A stretch of DNA of 64,000 bases from Leptobrachium leishanense (GCA_009667805.1 CM019064.1:77498400-77562399), one strand, 5' to 3'; counted from the stretch's first letter, positions 12,010 to 22,266 are shown. Notes: a model not told the origin generated them from the sequence alone. Numbers and translations: made by a program.

Positions 12010-12302
12010 CAAGGGGCTGGGACTGCTAGCAGAATGCATTAAGAGCATTCCGCTAGCATTCCCCTGCAGCTGGCCGCATGGTCCGAGCGCCGGCTGGCCG
12101 TGTCACGTGGTCCTCCGAGCAGTCCCCAGGCTGTGACGTGGCCTCAAGTCGTGATCTCGTGGGAATTGCGAGATCTTGCGAGAGCACATCACAACCCAGT
12201 GGCTGCTCGGAGGGCCACGTGATGTGGCCAGCCAGCGCTCGGACCACACGGACAGCCAGAGGGGAATGCTAGAGGAATGTTCTTAATGCATTCTGCTAGC
12301 AG
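12010..12302. repeat. Long inverted repeat inside hAT-like element A
   Basis: The left arm runs CTGCTAGCAGAATGCATTAAG at the outer edge and the right arm ends CTTAATGCATTCTGCTAGCAG. The pairing continues inward over GGAATGC, CAGCTGGCCG, GGTCCGAGCGC and the CACGTGGTCCTCCGAGCA / TGCTCGGAGGGCCACGTG pair. The whole 293 bp can fold as one imperfect hairpin. It sits directly beside the minisatellite. Confidence 0.8.
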
Positions 12303-12657
12303 TGGGGTATACATGAGGTCTGTGTGGGGTATACAGAGGTCTGTTTGGGGTAGACAGAGGTCTGTTGGGGTATACAGAGATCTGTTATAGGTATACAGAG
12401 GTCTGCATGGGTATACATGAGGTCTGTTTGGGGTATACATGAGGTCTGTGTGGGGTATTCAGAGGTCTGTGTGAGTATACAGAGTTTTGTTGGGGTATAC
12501 AGAGGTCTGTGTGGGGTATACATGAGGTCTGTGTGGGGTATACATGAGGTCTGTGTGGGGTATACATGAGGTCTGTGTGGGGGTTTTCAGAGGTCTGTGT
12601 GGGGTATATAGAGGTCTGTGGGTATATAGAGGTCAGTGGGTATATAGAGGTCTGTGT
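12303..12657. repeat. Minisatellite, GGTCTGTGT / GGGTATACATG units
   Basis: About 16 imperfect head-to-tail units of 20-25 bp, each a GGTCTGTGT part followed by GGGGTATACATGA or GGGGTATACAGA. The array is interrupted by the insertion of the second hAT at 12658 and resumes at 16613-16680 with GGTCTGTGTGGGGTATACATGA-like units. Open frames across it give repetitive TQTSVYPTQTS-type peptides, which are translation artefacts of the tandem repeat. Confidence 0.9.
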
Positions 12658-13155
12658 TAGGGATGAGCCGAACACTCCCCGAGTTCGGTTCGAAGCCAAA
12701 CCCGAACTTTCCAAATGTTCGGATCCGAACCCGAACTCGAACCCCATACAAGTCAATGGGGCTGAAAATTCGGTTTTTAGAGTGCCCTCCAAGAGGGCAT
12801 ATATGCTAGATATTTGCCATAAAAAGTGTATGGGGGTCTGGGTAGTGCCTTGGGGGACAGGAAACAAGGACAAAAAGTAAAAAAAAACGTTTTTAAAAGG
12901 AGTTTTCCATGAAATAAGGGTTAAAAATAAACACGAAAAATTCCTTCAAATATCGTGCCTAGGAGGTCCCCATAACCTGCCCGTGAAGTGGCAGATTTGT
13001 AGGATGTATAGAAATATGTAAAAACCAAAAAATGAAATTTCAAATGACGGTAAATGCTTTTCCTTTAACCTATCCATAAACAACTGCTTGGGGCGGCAGT
13101 CTGTATGAAAAGAGGAGACATTTTCGGACACGCAGAAAAAGTTTACTGATTTTTT

Positions 13156-14089
13156 GGCGGTGAAAAGCAGGAGAATGGAAAATTCTAGACCAAATAGCCG
13201 ATTTGGAAAGTGAGAAAAATGGGAGAATTTTTCTGGTTTGGCTATTTTGACCTAGAATTTTCTCTTCAGTCATTCTCCTGAGTTTCACCTTTCTCTGAAT
13301 AACCCTGTCAGGGTTATTCAGAGAGCGGTGTAGAGCAGGAGAATGACTGGAGAATGGAAAATTCTAGGTCAAAATAGCCAAACCAGAAAAATTCTCCCAT
13401 TTAGGCTAGGGTCAGACTAGCGAATTTTTAACATGCGTTTAGGCGCACTTAATCACGGCCGCACTAGCAGCAAATGACGGGCAATGACAGCCAATGTACG
13501 AAGTACGGTCGCACGAAAGTCCGGCTGCGCAACGCAAGTGGAAAATGAACGCATTTTTTCAAGAACGCAGAACCGCTAGTACGGACGTACAGAGTGCGCT
13601 GCGTCCACTAGCGGCGTGTGTGCGTGATTTGGAGACGTCAGACCCTACTCATGTCCGGCCAACATAACGTCCAGACACCCAAAGTTTCCTGGTTTGGATC
13701 CGTAAAAAATCACGCACAAAAATGCGCATCGTATGACCGTTTTCGCGCATTCCGTGAAAAAATAAGGCAATGCGTTCGGACGCACTTTTTGACGATCGCT
13801 GTGAAAAATGCGTTAGTCTGACCCTAGCCTTATCTCACTTTCCAAATCGGCTATTTGGTCCAGATTGTTCTCTTTTCCTGCCATTCTCCTGGTTTTCACC
13901 TTTCTCTGAACAACCCTGAGAGAGAGGTGAAAGCCAGGAGAACTGGCAGGAGAAGAGAACAATCTAGACCAAATAGCCAATTTGGAAAGTGAGTTAAATG
14001 GGAGAATTTTTCTGGTTTGGCTATTTTGACCTAGAATTTTCACTTCTCCAGTTATTCTCCTGCTTTTCACCGCTCTCTGAATAACCCTG
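13156..14089. repeat. Array of three adjacent foldback MITEs
   Basis: Three tandem palindromic units share CAGGGTTATTCAGAGAG / CTCTGAATAACCCTG ends: unit 1 at about 13156-13307 (left end lost), unit 2 at 13309-13918 (interrupted by the Harbinger-like MITE at 13404-13829), and unit 3 at 13919-14089. Each unit is an inverted repeat of GGTGAAA(A)GCAGGAGAAT, TTCTAGACCAAATAGCC and GAAAGTGAG segments. Units 2 and 3 share the boundary CCCTG. Without the insertion unit 2 would be about 180 bp, matching the others. Confidence 0.8.
13404..13829. mobile_element. PIF/Harbinger-like MITE in foldback unit 2
   Basis: It begins GGCTAGGGTCAGAC and ends GTCTGACCCTAGCC, with TTA on each side (13401-13403 and 13830-13832), a 3-bp TWA-type duplication. 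The interior is CpG-rich with many ACGKNCGT-type words and no coding potential. Comparison with foldback unit 1 (CCCATTTTTCTCAC) shows the uninterrupted target. Confidence 0.8.
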
Positions 14090-14128
14090 TGAATGTTTAA
14101 TCCCGAGTTGAAAAATAACATTGCTTAA

Positions 14129-14561
14129 GGCTGGGGTCAGACGAGCGCAGTTATCACGTCCGCGTTGCCGCACATTTGTACGTCCGTGGCAGCATAGCAT
14201 TCTGACCAATGGAGCCCCACACACGAAGTGCAGCTGCATGGCGGACGCAGCAAACGGACGCAGGTTAGGCAAGAACGTAATACTGCTAGAACGGATGTGC
14301 GGAGTGCGCCACATCCGCAACGTCCGTGTAGCTTTGTATGTGAGTGATGAAACAAGGTCAGATGGACTGCATTTATACGTCCAGCATTTTTGACGGACAG
14401 AATGTTTTTTTGTTTTAATTTATTTTCCCTGCTACATCAGTCAAAAAATACGTCAGTGAAAAAAACGGACTGTTTGGCCACTACCTTGTTGTCAGTCAGT
14501 AAGTACGTCCGTACTGCACGGACGCACAGTCCGTACAAAATGCGCTCATCTGACCCTAGCC
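14129..14561. mobile_element. PIF/Harbinger-like MITE
   Basis: Ends are GGCTGGGGTCAGACGAGCGC and GCGCTCATCTGACCCTAGCC. The flanks are TAA (14126-14128) and TTA (14562-14564). The interior differs from the 13404 copy and matches the 60938-61385 copy (TTTATACGTCCAGCATTTTT, GTTTTAATTTATTTTCCCT), so it belongs to a second subfamily. Confidence 0.75.
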
Positions 14562-14599
14562 TTAGATGTTATGTTGAATTTTTTTCAAACACCAGTTAA

Positions 14600-15780
14600 C
14601 CACTTGGCTGCTATGGATGCGCTCAGCGCGTCCAGCCAAGTGGTTCTCCTGTGCTATGGACGCGCTGAGCGCGTCCATGCACAGGAGGCAGCAATCTGCC
14701 GGATTCCGGCGGATTGCTGCGCCCCCGGTGCGGGCTGACATCTTGGATGTCAGCCCAGCACTCCGGGACCCCAGAGGAGCAATTAGATGTCATCGCGGCG
14801 GCGCGATGACATCTAATTCAGGCGCCCCCCGCATGTGCGGAGGAAGCGCCTGAAAGGGAGGGGGGAGGTCCTTCGGACCTCTCTTCCTCCCGATCGCTGG
14901 GGGGCAGAGGGTTAATCCAGGCACCGTTTGGAAGGGCACAGCCTGCCCTTCCAAACGGTGGCTGTGATTAACCCCTGGGGAGCCGGATCACGAATCGGCG
15001 CTGAAAAGCGCCGGATCGTGATCCTCTCCTGGAGCTGGCCAACATCTTGGATGTCGGCCAAGCCTCCAGGAACTCCCCCTGAGGACTGGTGTCATCGTGC
15101 ATAGCACGATGACGCCAGTCCTGGAGTTAACCCCTAGCTGCCACCAATGGTGGAGATAGGGGTTCCAATGAACCCCCTATCTCCCGATCCGTGGCAGCTA
15201 GGGGTTAATGTTTGATATCGTTGGATCGGCCAGAGCATGGCCTTTCCAAGGATACCAAACATGATCATGAAAAATGTTTTTTAAAAAAATAAAAAATAAA
15301 AATAAACTATTTTTTTTTTTTTGTTTTGTTAATGCAGCAATATTGTTCCCATTTCAATTATAATGTGAACAATAATGCTGCACTAACGATTTTTGTATGC
15401 GGTGCGTTTGTTAAAAAAAGCGAAATTTTCCCCAAAAAAAGTAACAAGACCCCATTTCTAATTTTTTTAACAAGCGCACCCCATACAAAATATAACCGCA
15501 AACGATCGCATGTTAAAATGGGAAAAAAAACACTTTGCACATAATAAATTATTGAAAATTCGAAATTTTATTGCATTTTTGTTATAATATACAGACATGA
15601 CATAACGTATACATATAATAATGACATATTATGAATCTGCCAAGTCTGCCGGAAAGAACGATATATAATATGTCTGGGCCATATATCAAAATATGGCTAC
15701 AAATGCGGTTAAACATGATGAGCGAAAGCGGTAAAAATGACCTCAGCACAGAGGTGTGAAACGCCTCAGCAGCGAAAGGG
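14600..15780. mobile_element. TTAA element copy b
   Basis: TTAA flanks lie at 14596-14599 and 15781-15784. Ends are CCACTTGGCTGCTATGG and the inverted CCCTTTCGCTGCTGAGG. The GC-rich half comes first: GGACGCGCTGAGCGCGTCC-type hairpins, GGGCTGACATC/GATGTCAGCCC, GATGTCATCGCGGC/GCGATGACATC, the conserved arm pair at 14912-14970, GATCACGAATCGGCGC/GCGCCGGATCGTGATC, ACTGGTGTCATCGTGC/GCACGATGACGCCAGT, and TAGCTGCC/GGCAGCTA. The AT-rich half with the ATTATAATGTGAACAATAA segment follows. The order is reversed relative to copies a, c and e, so the insertion is in the opposite orientation. Confidence 0.85.
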
Positions 15781-15784
15781 TTAA

Positions 15785-15928
15785 ATGCAGCATATTAGGA
15801 TGTTTTAGGGAAATTAATTCTCAATCAGAAGCAGACACCACCCCACCCTCAGTATGGTGTACAATGTATCAAATTGATTACCAGACTAAAAACACCTGGT
15901 GTTATGCCCGTTTGTGAACAGAGGTCAT
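15785..15928. other. Short remainder of hAT-like element B
   Basis: Sequence left between two insertions, probably body of element B. Nothing else is recognised. Confidence 0.4.
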
Positions 15929-15931
15929 TTA

Positions 15932-16356
15932 GGCTAGGGTCAGACTGAGGCAGTGCGAACGTGCGTGCAGGCGCACTTAATCACGGCCGTAGTAGCAGCA
16001 AATGCCAGGCAATGACGGCCAATATACGAAGTACGGTCGCACAAAAGTCCGGCTGCGCAACGCAAGTGGAAAACGAACGCATTTTGTCGAGAACGTAAAA
16101 CCTCTAGTACGGTTGTACAGAGTGCGCTGCATCCGCTAGCGGCGTGTGTGCGTGATTTGGAGATGTCAGACACTGCTAATGTCCGGCCAACATAACGTCC
16201 AGATGCACAAAGTGTTTTATTGATGATCCGTACAAAATCACGGATGCAAATGCGCATGGTATGACCGCTATCGCGTACTCCGTGAAAAAATGCGTCCATT
16301 CGTTCGAACGCACTTTTTCACAGACAACGTGAAAATGCGTTCGTCTGACCCTAGCC
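15932..16356. mobile_element. PIF/Harbinger-like MITE
   Basis: Starts GGCTAGGGTCAGAC and ends GTCTGACCCTAGCC, with TTA on both sides (15929-15931 and 16357-16359). It belongs to the subfamily of 13404 and 57780, sharing GGCGCACTTAATCACGGCCG and CGAAGTACGGTCGCAC. Confidence 0.8.
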
Positions 16357-16911
16357 TTAGAGTTGATAATCTTTCCACGTACACATTAGTTTTTAATTCA
16401 ATATCTAATAAACCATTGCTTATAATATTCTGCAGTAAAGAGTCTCTTTATTTCTAGTATTTTTTTAAGCATTTTCTATACTTTTTTCAAAATTTCGTTT
16501 TTTTTTCGAACTCGAACCAAACACACCCAAAAAGTTCAAAATTCGCGAACTTTCGAACTGCCAAAGTTCGGGTCGAACTCCGAACCGTCCGAACCCGGAC
16601 AGCTCATCCCTAGTCTGTGTGGGGTATACATGAGGTCTGTGTGGGTATACCGGAGTCTGAGGTCTGGTGTCTGTGTGTGTTGTCAGGGTATGTGCAAGCT
16701 GAGCAGTGGGTAAATGGGGTGTCTGGCCATACATTTCAATATTATCATAAACTTGACAGGCTTTCAGCAAAATCCTAAATTATTTATTGGAAATCGGTCA
16801 CATGACTTTAAGTAAAAGTATCAGTACTCGGTATTGGTGAGTACCAGAAAAAAGTATTGATACTTGTACTCAGTCTTACAAAAGTGGCATGGATGCAACC
16901 CTAAAAATATA

Positions 16912-17494
16912 TATATATATTTGGTTGGACAGAATGGTAGTGATCCTATGAGCCTACAGACATGTGAAGAATATTTGCAGATGGTAGGATGTGGGCTGTG
17001 GCAAATACATATATTGTCACACATGGTTGAAATCTTGGCTCTTATTCTTACTGACGAGAGTTAGCAATGTGAATCGTCATGCCTTTGGGATGACTGGTAA
17101 AACCACACTGCTGAGACTGTTGATTAGTTTGTCAACTGCATCATGATTTGATTGCAAGGTCACTGCTTTTTCAAATTTTTTTTGTGATTTTCTACTACTT
17201 TTTACATATCTATTCATAGCTATTGTTTTAGGTTTGTATGTTTTTGCCTTGTGAAAATATATTTCATAGTTACATTGGAAAATACTATCGGTTTCCATTC
17301 ACCGTACAGGCACAGCCGCACTTTCAGAGCAGTGATCTTATCCTCAAACTCCTTTATGAAGTCTTGCCCCCAAATTTACAGTGGGAAGAATCTCTGCGAT
17401 CTCACCAAATGCCGTCAATGTTGTCGAATGTCAAATTTTTCATACTTACAGATTTACACAGTGTCTCAAAGCTTTTTTCTAGATCTAGGGAGCT
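16912..17494. other. Unassigned sequence
   Basis: A short (AT)n tract at 16907-16921 opens this stretch. No gene or element boundary is recognised. Confidence 0.4.
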
Positions 17495-17498
17495 TTAA

Positions 17499-17896
17499 CC
17501 CCTTCACTACCAAGTGATTTTCCAAATAAACATTGTCAGGAACCAATGGGTTATTTTGAAAGAATATTTTTAATACATTATACAGTAAGAAATATTTGGG
17601 CATATTCCCAGTGTATTTCTGACTGTAATATCTTATTTGGCCAGTAGATGGCTCCATCTACTGCCAAATTGAGTTACAGCCATTACAGTTCATGTTCCCT
17701 GCATCAGCTGCTGAATGTCCGATGTCAGGGCATTCTTCAGCCGATTTTACACAGTTTTAGCTCTTTGGCATTATGGGGTCACCTTCTGCAGGCCAAAAGC
17801 AAATAAAATTTGCTTGCAGCAAACAAATTTCATTTGATTTTGGGCTGCAGATCGAGATATCTCGATACCGGGCAAAGATTGGTGCCTTTGAAGCCC
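17499..17896. mobile_element. Second TTAA family (CCCCTTCACTACCAAGTG end)
   Basis: TTAA at 17495-17498 is followed by CCCCTTCACTACCAAGTGAT. The next 400 bases match 46860-47258 (ATATTCCCAGTGTATTTCT, GGGGTCACCTTCTGCAGG-like). The right end is not defined by a TTAA. The family is distinct in its interior from the hairpin-string TTAA elements although the first bases agree. Confidence 0.55.
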
Positions 17897-18126
17897 TAGA
17901 TCTCAGTAGTGAGATAGTTTTTCCATGTAAAATAAAAAAAATGTATTTAAGAGTGACTGCTATATCCTTTTTAAATAAAAGCACTGCATATTAGACTATA
18001 ATTATTCTTACTGTGAGGAGAACCAGTTCTGCTATTTTTAGTGAATATCAATTTCTTTTCAGAGGCTGGTGAGAAATGACCAGTCAGTTTTAAAAATGGA
18101 TTGTAGAACCTTTAGAGGATCTATCA

Positions 18127-18261
18127 CAGGGTGCTCAACCATGGCCCACCAGATGCTTCAGAACTACATCTCCCATGATACTCAGCCACTTGTTAGGTCA
18201 GCAGAACCATGTGGGAGATGTAGTTTCAAAACATCTGGAGGACCACGGTTGAGCACCCTTG
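18127..18261. mobile_element. Short palindromic MITE (CAGGGTGCTCAACC ends)
   Basis: The left side, CAGGGTGCTCAACCATGGCC, and the right side, ending GGTTGAGCACCCTTG, are inverted. The inner AACTACATCTCCCATGAT / GGGAGATGTAGTTTCAAAAC pair extends the hairpin over nearly the whole 135 bp. No clear target duplication is seen. Confidence 0.65.
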
Positions 18262-18284
18262 ATTTTGGCCCATAGGCTTGCAAG

Positions 18285-18607
18285 AAGCTAAAAGAAAACC
18301 AAAAATCAGATACTCGCCTCTCATCCCACGGCGAGAACGGAGGCTCGGTCCACTTCTTCTTGCCACCGGGAGCAGAGAAAGATGTCATGTGACCGGCAGT
18401 GGAAGCCTCAATGGAGTGCTGTGGACTGCATTAAGGGGATGCTTGCATTGGTGCTTACAGCTGCCTCGAGCATCCTGAGGCTTAGCGCCGCATTGCGGGG
18501 CAGACTGCTGGTTTAGCACCTGCCCCGTAATATCATGCTAAACTGGGGACGCTAAGGAGAAACCTGCAGGTGCAGGTTTTCCTCCTTAGCGTCCCTGTTT
18601 TAGCGTG
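18285..18607. mobile_element. Fragment of the GGGCC-ended element family
   Basis: AAAATCAGATACTCGCCTCTCATCC matches 53935-53960, and CCGTAATATCATGCTAAACTGGGGACGCTAAGG matches the right part of the 53585-55150 element. A hairpin GGACGCTAAGGAGAAACCTGC / GCAGGTTTTCCTCCTTAGCGTCC lies at about 18547-18595. The outer ends are missing. Confidence 0.5.
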
Positions 18608-18616
18608 AAGAACGTA

Positions 18617-19262
18617 TGTCAGGGACCGGGTTCCGGTGACACCGGTGATGTGGATATGAACCCGGGATGCAGTAAATAAATATGCAACAACAAAAGGCTT
18701 GGTGTGAGTAGCAGAAAAATATATTAAATAACTGGATACAAAACAAAAGGGCAGGAATCTGTATAAATAATAATAGTCCTTGAAAAACAATGCAGAGGAT
18801 GAGGAAAACACAGTCACTTGAAAAAGGGAATCCGGATGAAATAAGTCTCTGGAGAGGGAGTGAGGTGGAAAGGTGGGTAGTGGATAGAGGTCTTGAAGCA
18901 GGTAAAACAGAAGGGGGTCTCGAGACACAGTACCGGCAAGGATTATTCAGAGAGAGAGTCCAGGGGAATATAGCCAGGGGTCCGGTACACAGGATTCAGT
19001 CAGGAGTATATCAACAAGGCTGGTCACTAGGCTTTTGGACAGAAACAGGAACTTCCTTCCTTAGCAAGGAGTCATACATTAATGACAGAGCGCTGGCTGG
19101 ATGTGGGAGTGGTTCTTTTAAGGTACCCAGCCAGCGCTCATTACATACACCTGATGTAGGAAACCAAACCTAGAAAAAGGCATACTGACATACATGGACA
19201 TGCCACCAGGGCTGGACTCAGGACTTGGCCTTCTTGTTACGGCGTCGCCATGGGACCTGACA
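18617..19262. mobile_element. Solo LTR (TGTCAGG...CCTGACA)
   Basis: Begins TGTCAGGGACC and ends GGGACCTGACA, the TG...CA arrangement with short inverted ends of an LTR. Flanks ACGTA (18612-18616) and ACGCA (19263-19267) form a 5-bp duplication with one mismatch. The 646 bp holds no reverse transcriptase. The 127- and 131-residue open frames inside have no recognisable domains. Gypsy or ERV origin cannot be separated from this alone. Confidence 0.65.
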
Positions 19263-19267
19263 ACGCA

Positions 19268-20274
19268 ATAGGGCCCGTAATCTGTTAACATCTGCTGGGG
19301 TGCAGCACAGCCAACAGTAAAAAAGAAAAAAGAAAAAAGGCAAACAGTATGCTAATAATCCTAAATCCTAAAATGGTTTTAAGCAAGGTTTAAAGTTTCA
19401 CCTTAATCGTTAGGCATTATAAAAAACAACATGTGTCTCTATTTAGGAAATAGTTTTGCAAACATCTGACACAAAGTAGGACGATAAAACGCAGCTGTAC
19501 TGAAAGTTTCAATTTAGGATTTGGTTCTCATCCAAAAGGTTTCATCAATATGGCATCACTTCACCTAAAACAAAAAAATTGGACAAGTTAGATTTTCCTG
19601 AGCAGCTCAAGCGCTAATACACTTCATTTAATTACATTTCTGGTGTGTTTTGTAATGGGGTAAATGTTTTAAAGTTTTCAAATCAGCCTCAAAGATTTGT
19701 GTATTCTATCTCTTTTTATTTAGTGCTGATTCTTCTCTCTTTTCATATAAACCTAGAAAGAAGATGTGTATATATTATATTTATATATATATACTGCATA
19801 CGGGGAATGTGGCACAGGAACTCTGGGATGCAATTCATCGAATTCCTGTGATGTGCAAGTGGCTTCTGCAATAATAAACACACTATATATATATATACAT
19901 ACACAAAACCAGGGAGAGAGCACTCCAGTCAACACATTCAAAAACCAACAACAACAGCTTCATGCATGGGAACATTATACCAGATTTTACCACATGTTGA
20001 AAAATTATTAAATTTAAGCTTTGTTGAAAAAAATGGTGGAAATTTAGTTTGCAATGAATGGCCGTGAATTGCTTAAGCCTGCCAACAGCGTCAATGTAAT
20101 CCACCCTCTGGTAGGTCCTACTCTGCAAACCTAATGACTGACCTTCATGGGATAAACTCACTTACTGAGGAACAAGTCCTACCTGGAGCTCCCCACAGAT
20201 CAAGGTTAAATAGATCCTGGAGGACGAGTACCTGTGGCAGGGAGGGGTGCATACCCAAGAGATTCATATGAAAA
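19268..20274. other. Unassigned sequence with short AT repeats
   Basis: Contains TATATAT tracts near 19772-19795 and 19884-19898. No gene or boundary is recognised. Confidence 0.4.
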
Positions 20275-20404
20275 ACACATGGGGAGGGGTAGCACTCAAC
20301 CTAAACTAAGCTTTCAGTGCGGGTTCGTCTGGTTTTGTTTGTATTTTATTTGAGACGCACCCGCGCTGAAAGCTTAGTTCAGGTTGAGTGCTACCCCCCC
20401 ATGT

Positions 20405-20406
<2 letters not shown>
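20275..20406. repeat. Inverted repeat (about 50-bp arms)
   Basis: The left arm ACACATGGGGAGGGGTAGC continuing through ACTAAGCTTTCAGTGCGGGT is answered by ACCCGCGCTGAAAGCTTAG through GCTACCCCCCCATGTGT. The arms differ at a few positions and enclose about 30 bp. An (AT)n run follows at once. Confidence 0.75.

Positions 20407-20407
<1 letters not shown>

Positions 20408-20440
<33 letters not shown>
20408..20440. repeat. (AT)n microsatellite
   Basis: About 16 uninterrupted AT units. Similar tracts lie at about 22271-22297, 36918-36936 and 43379-43402. Confidence 0.95.
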
Positions 20441-20446
<6 letters not shown>

Positions 20447-20588
20447 TGTACCCCGGTGGGACATCACTTCCATCTAACAGGCCACTCCATCCAAAACCTT
20501 AGAATTAAAATCCTTAAAGGAAATTTTAAAGACCCACGTGAACATAGGACATTTGAGATGAAAATTGTAGCAGATTAGAGATGGGAGA

Positions 20589-21817
20589 TGTGACAGATTA
20601 GACCTGTATATCTACAGCGATATGTATTACATAGGCATATTTATATCGATGGCTATCTATAGATAGCAGGCCTTTTGGCGCAGCTGGCCTAAGAAATCAA
20701 TGTCTGGGTTTCCAGCCTGCTGGAAAGAAGCAATTAAACAGGTCCGTGACAATTTTCTCTGAAGTCATCACAGCTGTGAATTAAAGATAACACCCTTTGG
20801 GTTCTACCCAGCAGGCAGGAGGGGCAATTGCTCATGGCAGGGAGAAGACACAGCCGGAGCCGCACCCCAACCGCATATCAAAGAAGCAATCACATCCTTG
20901 GATCACTGGAGGTGGTCTCTGGGAGATGATTGATGGACCAGGGAATTAAGGTTAATGACAAAGTGTACTGAGCGTGCTCATGAGAGGGGAGTTCTGGGGA
21001 TTGTAGGCAAAGGCTCTGCCAGCTAGGAGGCTGGACTTAGAAAAAAGGCAGCCCTATATATATTCTGAATCAAGTATGGCTCGGGGCTATTTCCTTGGAG
21101 GTCAATCGAGAATTGAGGGAATATGGCCAGCTCCTAAAAGAACCTCCCTATGGCTGATCGTCTAGCATATATTGTAAGTAAGTAGGATCTGCTGTTATCT
21201 CCCTTGTATTTGTTTGCTGTTTGTGTGTAATGTGTAATTAATTGATTTATCATATCCATCTTGTTATAACCAATATACTGTGATTCTACGTCATAAATAA
21301 ATATAACTTATTTAAGTTTCTGCTTCTGGCTGATGAGATTCACGCTAACTAAGGGACTGGAGTATTGCTTGTTGTTTTAAGCTCGAGTAGCTACGAAATT
21401 GTGAGTTGCGGTCCCTGGAGACGGTTGGGTAAGCAAGCGGGGATTGTTGTCTATGCACTGTCTGGGTCTAGGATAGACAGACTGCGGGGTTGCTTAGCCC
21501 TGCATCTCTCACTGTGACGCGCGTAGTGTCCATGAGGACTGGTGGCAGCGTAAGTAATAGAATAGGAAAGTGAGCCCAGGGATTGTGGGAGATGTAGTCA
21601 CTACCCGATTCAAGAGACGACTAGTACTGCGTTACACTCCTGGGGCCATTGTATTGCACTCTACGTACCTGTTGCGAGAGAAAGTGTGGCTGGGGACTGT
21701 TAGATAAGCACGCGCGTGGATTGTGGTCCACGCAGTCATTATCTGGGTCTAGGATAGACAGATAGTGAGCGGCTTAACCCGGCGTCTTTCGCGGCAGCGC
21801 GCGTAGTGGTCGTGACA
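20589..21817 (+). mobile_element. LTR retroelement remnant with U5-like duplication
   Basis: Begins TGTGACAGATTAGACC and ends GGTCGTGACA, plausible LTR termini. It carries a TATA-like CCTATATATATTC (about 21050), an AATAAA signal inside CATAAATAAATATAAC (about 21293) and a primer-binding-like site at 21540-21550. The stretch just before that site (GGGTCTAGGATAGACAG, then GACGCGCGTAGTG) recurs at about 21757-21810 (GGGTCTAGGATAGACAG, then GCGCGCGTAGTGG). This looks like LTR plus leader plus the tail of a second LTR after internal deletion. No gag, pol or env is left. A 5-bp duplication was not found, so the outer limits are approximate. Confidence 0.5.
21540..21550 (+). promoter_or_regulatory. 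Primer binding site, tRNA-Leu type
   Basis: TGGTGGCAGCG is the complement of the 3' end CGCTGCCA-CCA found on one vertebrate tRNA-Leu isoacceptor group. That match is from memory of the tRNA, not a search. It directly follows the first LTR-like segment, where a minus-strand primer would anneal. Confidence 0.5.
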
Positions 21818-21822
21818 AAATG

Positions 21823-22266
21823 ATCACATATTTTAAGACCATAAAAGAAGGACTCAATGTGGACTTTGGCTTTTTAACCCAATATCATACCGTCACATAA
21901 CATTCAGAATTCTGGCTGGTGTTTTGGTTTTTCTTGGGGGTTTTTTTGTGTCTTTTTCAGCATTCAATGTTTTCTGTTTTTGTTTTTTTCCTTTCAAATT
22001 GTTATGATCTTATCACTGTTGTTTTACAGGTCTAAGATCTCTCATGTGTTTATTTTCCCATTTTGACCATACCATTTGACTCTCACTATTTACGACATCT
22101 AACCTCCCACCCATGTGCCCCTTAATGTCTTATTGTTCAATTCTAGGATATTGCTCAGAATAGTGTCCAGACCTGAAGAAGAGAGGTATTCTCTTGAAAG
22201 CTTGTCTTTTAAATGTAACGTTAGTCCAATAAAAAAGGTATCACTACGCGCTACTATACTCGTGCT

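Larger units (their letters stand above)
12658..16612. mobile_element. hAT-like element B, inserted in the minisatellite and itself heavily invaded
   Basis: The left end is TAGGGATGAGCCGAACAC and the right end CCGGACAGCTCATCCCTA. A perfect 8-bp duplication, GTCTGTGT, lies at 12650-12657 and 16613-16620, and its target is a minisatellite unit. Both subterminal zones are rich in GTTCG/CGAAC motifs (TCGGTTCGAAGCC on the left; GAACTTTCGAACTGCC on the right). The rest is secondary insertions: a foldback array (13156-14089), three Harbinger-like MITEs and one TTAA element. Most of its 3955 bp is therefore not its own. No transposase is visible. Confidence 0.85.
11886..16902. mobile_element. hAT-like element A, split by a nested insertion
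   Basis: The left end is TAGGGTTGCACCGATAC and the right end GGATGCAACCCT, the common hAT-type GGGTTGCA terminus. An AT-rich AAAAATAT flanks it on the left (11878-11885) and right (16903-16910), giving an 8-bp duplication if the outermost base is assigned this way. Next to each end are GTATC-rich stretches (ATACAGATACTAATATCGG on the left; AGTACTCGGTATTGGTGAGTACC on the right). Removing the nested element at 12658-16612 and its 8-bp duplication leaves about 1.05 kb. That remainder holds an inverted repeat (12010-12302) and a minisatellite. No transposase remains. Confidence 0.75.

Noticed and set aside
12303..12657. CRISPR-like array
   Set aside because: Units are contiguous with no unique spacers, and the context is eukaryotic transposon DNA.
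12189..12873. Frames up to 162 residues with TQTSVYP-type repeats
   Set aside because: Same cause: the GGTATACATGA minisatellite inside hAT-like A.
16465..16770. 101-residue minus-strand frame
   Set aside because: Spans the hAT-like B terminus and the minisatellite remainder, so it joins unrelated DNA.
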